A DNA stretch of 7,714 nt. Origin: Caldora sp. SIO3E6 (GTDB lineage Bacteria > Cyanobacteriota > Cyanobacteriia > Cyanobacteriales > Coleofasciculaceae). The stretch spans positions 1-7,714 of the forward strand of contig JAAHHL010000292.1 in the NCBI GenBank assembly GCA_010672185.1. The letters are read 5' to 3'. Made by a program: the position numbers and the translations under genes. Numbering within the stretch: position 1 is the first letter of the stretch; every line of letters begins with the position of its first letter. Under the pieces are notes generated by a model. It was not told the DNA's origin. It ran no database searches and saw only the letters and a list, made by a program, of their open reading frames with translations. Below, in pieces: positions 5,416 to 7,714 of this stretch.

Positions 5416-5435
5416 CCTTAAACACTACTTAAAGG
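5416..5435 (+). promoter_or_regulatory. Possible RNA thermometer hairpin masking the ribosome-binding site
   Basis: In the leader of the heat-shock gene, CCTTAA (5416-5421) can pair with TTAAAGG (5429-5435) around a 7-base loop, leaving one bulged A. The right arm contains AAAGG, the Shine-Dalgarno site nine bases before the ATG. A short imperfect hairpin of this kind controls hsp17 in Synechocystis, where heat melts it. The stem is weak (two G-C pairs), which fits melting at modest temperatures but could also be chance. Confidence 0.4.
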
Positions 5436-5444
5436 CAGAAAAAT

Positions 5445-5900
5445 ATGAGACTAGTTCACTACAATCCTTGGAAAGAAATTGACCATCTACAACAACAATT
5501 CAACCGCCTCTTTGATGACTATAGAATACCAACAGATTGGACAGATTTTGGTAACCTTCCGAAAGTCCCAGCTGCTGAACTATCTGAAACTGAAGATACT
5601 ATCCATCTGAAACTAGAAATCCCAGGCATAGAAGCAAAGGATTTAAAGGTGGAAGTAACCAAAGATACTGTTGCCATCAGCGGTGAGCGTAAAGAAGAAT
5701 CCCAGCCTGAGGATAAAGGTGTTACCCGCTCTGAGTTTCACTACGGCAAATTCCAACGCTTGATTCCTTTACCTGCTCCGATTCAAAACACTAAGGTAAC
5801 TGCTGAGTATAAAGACGGCGTTTTGCATCTCACTTTGCCCAAGACTGAGGAAGAAAAGAACAAAGTCGTCAAAGTCAATATTGAGCAAGCAGTTGCTTAA
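5445..5900 (+). CDS. hspA: Small heat-shock protein, Hsp20/alpha-crystallin family
   Basis: A 151-residue small heat-shock protein, an ATP-independent holdase that keeps denatured proteins soluble; cyanobacterial relatives also associate with thylakoid membranes. The N-terminal arm begins MRLVHYNPWKEIDHLQQQFNRLFDD, typical of cyanobacterial HspA. The alpha-crystallin domain spans about 42-133: PAAELSETEDTIHLKLEIPG (42-61), VAISGERKEE (76-85), FHYGKFQRLIPLP (98-110) and the hallmark EYKDGVLHLTLPK (121-133). The tail KVVKVNIEQAVA has a V-x-V/V-x-I-like segment where the oligomer-stabilising IxI motif is expected. The length is normal for the family. AAAGG nine bases before the ATG supports the start, and it may be masked by a leader hairpin. 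The gene ends with its own terminator, so it is probably monocistronic. Confidence 0.96.
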   Translation: MRLVHYNPWKEIDHLQQQFNRLFDDYRIPTDWTDFGNLPKVPAAELSETEDTIHLKLEIPGIEAKDLKVEVTKDTVAISGERKEESQPEDKGVTRSEFHYGKFQRLIPLPAPIQNTKVTAEYKDGVLHLTLPKTEEEKNKVVKVNIEQAVA

Positions 5901-5934
5901 TCCAAGTTTCGCTAGGTAAATAACTTAATAGATT

Positions 5935-5969
5935 AGCTCAGTTGCGTCAAAGCGACTGGGCTCTTTTTT
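5935..5969 (+). terminator. Rho-independent terminator of the small heat-shock gene
   Basis: An 11-bp stem, AGCTCAGTTGC (5935-5945) with GCGACTGGGCT (5952-5962), two of the pairs being G-U, closes a 6-base loop; C and six T (5964-5969) follow. It lies 35 bp after the stop codon and is the best terminator in the window. Confidence 0.85.
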
Positions 5970-5983
5970 AATTAATAATTAAT
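5970..5983. repeat. Short AATTAAT heptad pair
   Basis: Two tandem AATTAAT units directly follow the terminator T-run, then a diverged AATGATT. It is a minimal example of the heptad repeats seen at larger scale at 1069, 6606 and 6734. Confidence 0.4.
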
Positions 5984-6003
5984 AATGATTAAGTATTGGA
6001 TGA

Positions 6004-6024
6004 TTACAGCGCAAAGCGCTGTAA
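6004..6024. repeat. Perfect hairpin TTACAGCGC-AAA-GCGCTGTAA
   Basis: A perfect 9-bp stem with a 3-base loop. Its outer part matches the TTACAGC/GCTGTAA hairpin at 1045-1065, suggesting a dispersed family. No T-run follows. Confidence 0.6.
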
Positions 6025-6044
6025 CAAAGTACAGCAGACAAAAG

Positions 6045-6063
6045 TCCCCCTTTCCAAGGGGGA
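6045..6063. repeat. TCCCCCTT...AAGGGGGA dispersed hairpin
   Basis: TCCCCCTT (6045-6052) and AAGGGGGA (6056-6063) form an 8-bp stem over TCC, followed by TTTAGGGGGAT, which offers an alternative partner for the C-run. I recall this as a frequent cyanobacterial dispersed repeat. It could stop leftward transcripts coming from the DUF29 gene (on the minus strand ACTTTTGT follows the stem). Confidence 0.6.
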
Positions 6064-6130
6064 TTTAGGGGGATAAACAATGTATCCCATAGCAGAGCAA
6101 ACTGCTGTATGTGTAATTTTGTTATAATTT

Positions 6131-6598
6131 TCAACCATAAAACTCTTCATCAAGAATCTGCTCGATGGTAAATGGGCAAGTAATAGGGTATTCCTTTTTA
6201 TCAGGAACACGTACTCCAAATTTAGCTAATTGGCTTTCAGCGATCGCTAAATCCCTGGCGTTGGGGTAAGCTTGTTCAATAGCAGTAGTCAGATAAGGTT
6301 TGAGGGATGGGGTATCTTCTAAATCCACTAAAACCCGCTTACGATGTTCCAGCACCGAGCTATACCAACTACTCTTCATAGTTTCTGGTGCATCGTGTTG
6401 GATATTTAACTTGAGTAAATGTGCCAATAAAACCATTAAGTTACTTTTCAATGCTCTCTTTTCTGATTTCCCCAAATCAGTTAGCTCCTCAATTAAATGT
6501 TCGATGTCAAGAGAAGAAAAATCACGATTTTCTAGTTGCTCTATTGTCTGCTCAATCCATTGCTGAAAGTCTTGATCGTATAAGATGTTGGTAGTCAT
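6131..6598 (-). CDS. DUF29 family protein
   Basis: A 155-residue protein of the DUF29 family, which is widespread and multicopy in cyanobacteria; its function is unknown. Family features are visible: YDQDFQQWIEQTIEQLENRDFSSLDIEHLIEELTDLGKSEKRAL across 7-50, a helical stretch LMVLLAHLLKL (54-64), then W78 and the basic segment EHRKRV (84-89), and a C-terminal YPNARDLAIAES region. The length is normal. It is predicted to be soluble and largely helical, with no signal peptide or membrane segment. The ATG at 6598 is chosen because MTTNILYDQDF matches the usual N-terminus, but no Shine-Dalgarno site precedes it: the heptad array begins only seven bases upstream (6606). Expression may therefore be altered, or initiation may depend on the AT-rich TAATATAAAG before the ATG. 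Confidence 0.85.
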   Translation of the reverse strand: MTTNILYDQDFQQWIEQTIEQLENRDFSSLDIEHLIEELTDLGKSEKRALKSNLMVLLAHLLKLNIQHDAPETMKSSWYSSVLEHRKRVLVDLEDTPSLKPYLTTAIEQAYPNARDLAIAESQLAKFGVRVPDKKEYPITCPFTIEQILDEEFYG

Positions 6599-6605
6599 CT
6601 TTATA

Positions 6606-6689
6606 TTAGGTGTTAGGTTTTAGGTGTTAGGTTTTAGGTGTTAGGTGTTAGGTGTTAGGTGTTAGGTTTTAGGTGTTAGGTTTTAGGTA
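6606..6689. repeat. Heptanucleotide tandem array, 12 units, in the leader of the DUF29 gene
   Basis: Twelve 7-bp units TTAGGTG or TTAGGTT, the last one TTAGGTA. Read on the other strand they are the same CCTAACA and CCTAAAA units as the array at 1069-1254, so this is a second copy of that family in inverted orientation. It starts seven bases upstream of the DUF29 start codon and so fills the space where leader and promoter are expected. Confidence 0.93.
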
Positions 6690-6733
6690 ATTTTACACAA
6701 AAGTACAGTGAATTGCGATCGCGTAAACCTTCC

Positions 6734-6803
6734 ATTCCCAATTCCCAATTCCCAATTATTCATTATCAATTATCAATTATCAATTATCAATTATCAATTA
6801 TTC
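6734..6803. repeat. Heptanucleotide array ATTCCCA / ATTATCA, 10 units, overlapping the solute-binding gene's end
   Basis: Three ATTCCCA (6734-6754), one ATTATTC (6755-6761), five ATTATCA (6762-6796) and a final ATTATTC (6797-6803). The last unit includes the TAA stop codon (6798-6800) and the final Glu codon of the gene to the right, read on the minus strand. The unit is of different sequence from the CCTAAAA family but has the same 7-bp period. Confidence 0.9.
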
Positions 6804-7714
6804 CACCGTAAGTTCCTGAATATTCCAAGTAACTCCTCCTAGAGCAGAATATTCTACACCCTGAAGGCGATTGCGTACTGCTGCTAGGGAAAGGGGATTC
6901 ACTAGGTAAATCATGGGTAAATATTCCTGAGTCAGGCGCTGGGTTTCCGCGTATAGTTCCTTGCGCTTTGGTTGCTCCAACTCTTGAGCTGCGGCTATAT
7001 AAAGCTCACTAATTTTCTGCTCCCAATCAGCTACTTGCCTACCTTGAATTGCTGGTTGACTTGGTTGGGGTTTTTGATTAAAACTGTGCAAACCCCCTTC
7101 TACTGACCAGACATTAGAGCCACTATTCGGTTCATTGCCACCACTAAACCCTAGCAAATAACACTCCCAATCTAAAGTGTTGGAAAGCTTATCCACCAGA
7201 GTGCCAAAGGCAATGGGATTAAAGTCTACCTGAATACCAATTTTACTAAGGTCTTGTTTAATCTGAGCTGCCATTGCTTGCCTGGTATTGTTTTCGGCAT
7301 TGGTAATCAGTACAAAGCGAACTCGGTTACCTTCGGCATCTAGCAGTTGTTGCTGAGAGTTGTATTGGAAACCAGCACTGATGAGCAATTTCCTGGCTTT
7401 GTCGGGATTATATTCATAGACAGGTAAACCTTGCTCCGGTGTCAGATAATAAGGACTTTGAACCGAAATTGGCGAATTTTGTAATTCTCCTAATCCTCGA
7501 AAGGTATTATTAATCATAGTTTGGCGGTCAATTCCATAGGCAACTGCCTGCCGGAATTCCACCGTATTGAACCAGCGGGACTTGATGGGATCAACTAAGG
7601 GTTTGCCATTGCGGCTACCTTGGTTGAGATTAAAGGAAATAAAGGTTGTACCGTAAGCCGGACCACCATTATCAATGGTAAAATTACCTTGCTGTTCTTG
7701 TCGTTTGAGCAGGG
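6798..7714 (-). CDS. ABC transporter substrate-binding protein, family 5 (peptide/nickel type), C-terminal part
   Basis: The last 304 residues of a family 5 extracytoplasmic solute-binding protein (DppA/OppA/NikA type), which captures a ligand in the periplasm and hands it to an ABC importer. The frame is open to the window's right edge, so the signal peptide and first half of a usual ~550-residue protein are missing; the GTG at 7562 is internal. Visible signatures are GTTFISFNLN (21-30 of the visible part), RWFNTVEFRQAVAYGIDR (about 46-63, the family's V/R-QAIAYAIDR motif), EYNPDKARKLLISAGF, and near the end LTQEYLPMIYLVNPLSLAAVRNRLQG and WNIQEL. The ligand cannot be told; peptides are the default for the family. 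The permease and ATPase genes are not in the window. The stop codon TAA and the last codon fall inside a heptad repeat. Confidence 0.93.
   Translation of the reverse strand, partial: LLKRQEQQGNFTIDNGGPAYGTTFISFNLNQGSRNGKPLVDPIKSRWFNTVEFRQAVAYGIDRQTMINNTFRGLGELQNSPISVQSPYYLTPEQGLPVYEYNPDKARKLLISAGFQYNSQQQLLDAEGNRVRFVLITNAENNTRQAMAAQIKQDLSKIGIQVDFNPIAFGTLVDKLSNTLDWECYLLGFSGGNEPNSGSNVWSVEGGLHSFNQKPQPSQPAIQGRQVADWEQKISELYIAAAQELEQPKRKELYAETQRLTQEYLPMIYLVNPLSLAAVRNRLQGVEYSALGGVTWNIQELTVE

Larger units (their letters stand above)
5090..5444. other. Intergenic region between the ArsR-family gene and the small heat-shock gene
   Basis: No gene is seen in these 355 bases. They contain the weak stem-loop after the ArsR-family gene, a 6-bp hairpin ACCGAA/TTCGGT at 5167-5187, the second 97-bp palindromic element, and the promoter and leader of the heat-shock gene. 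No CIRCE element (TTAGCACTC-N9-GAGTGCTAA) is present, which argues against HrcA control of the heat-shock gene. Confidence 0.65.

Noticed and set aside
6004..6219. 71-residue minus-strand frame
   Set aside because: It overlaps the DUF29 C-terminus in another frame and translates two dispersed hairpin repeats.
7560..7562. GTG as the start of the solute-binding protein
   Set aside because: The frame stays open to the window edge and the 50 residues upstream (including GTTFISFNLN) are typical for the family; the protein is cut by the window.

Overview
The window looks like chromosomal DNA from a repeat-rich filamentous cyanobacterium. Four things point there: seven copies of the HIP1 octamer GCGATCGC in 7.7 kb (first bases 2258, 3438, 3466, 3699, 3973, 6240, 6715); heptanucleotide tandem arrays of the STRR type known from cyanobacteria; several palindromic dispersed repeats of cyanobacterial style; and a gene set typical of the phylum (cobalamin-dependent ribonucleotide reductase, Uma2 and DUF29 proteins, HspA-like small heat-shock protein). 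The genus cannot be fixed from the sequence alone. No transposase, integrase, tRNA, rRNA or CRISPR array was seen.

Layout, left to right. 2-700 (+) is the 3' end of nrdJ, cut by the window edge. 701-1251 has no gene; it holds a GTAGAGAC hairpin repeat, a ~180-bp element built of nested palindromes, a terminator-like hairpin and a 26-unit heptad array that runs into the stop codon of the next gene. 1252-2541 (-) is an exported serpin, with a Uma2-family nuclease-like gene (2695-3378, -) upstream of it. 3379-3789 is non-coding, with HIP1 sites and dispersed hairpins. 3790-4491 (-) is a glutathione S-transferase-like protein with a cysteine-rich tail, divergent from an ArsR-family regulator (4760-5089, +) that also ends in a cysteine-rich tail. 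Two copies of a 97-bp palindromic element flank the regulator. 5445-5900 (+) is a small heat-shock protein with a possible RNA-thermometer leader and a good terminator. 6131-6598 (-) is a DUF29 protein whose leader is occupied by a second heptad array. 6798-7714 (-) is the C-terminal part of a family 5 solute-binding protein, whose stop codon lies inside a third heptad array.

Most genes look like independent units. The one pair that may form a system is the GST-like protein and the ArsR-family regulator: they are divergent, both carry C-terminal cysteine clusters ending in Cys-Cys, and a TTCAA-N6-TTGAA palindrome sits just before the regulator's start codon. A thiol-based metalloid or heavy-metal response is the simplest reading, but this is inference. 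The other main theme is the amount of repeat DNA placed exactly at gene borders.
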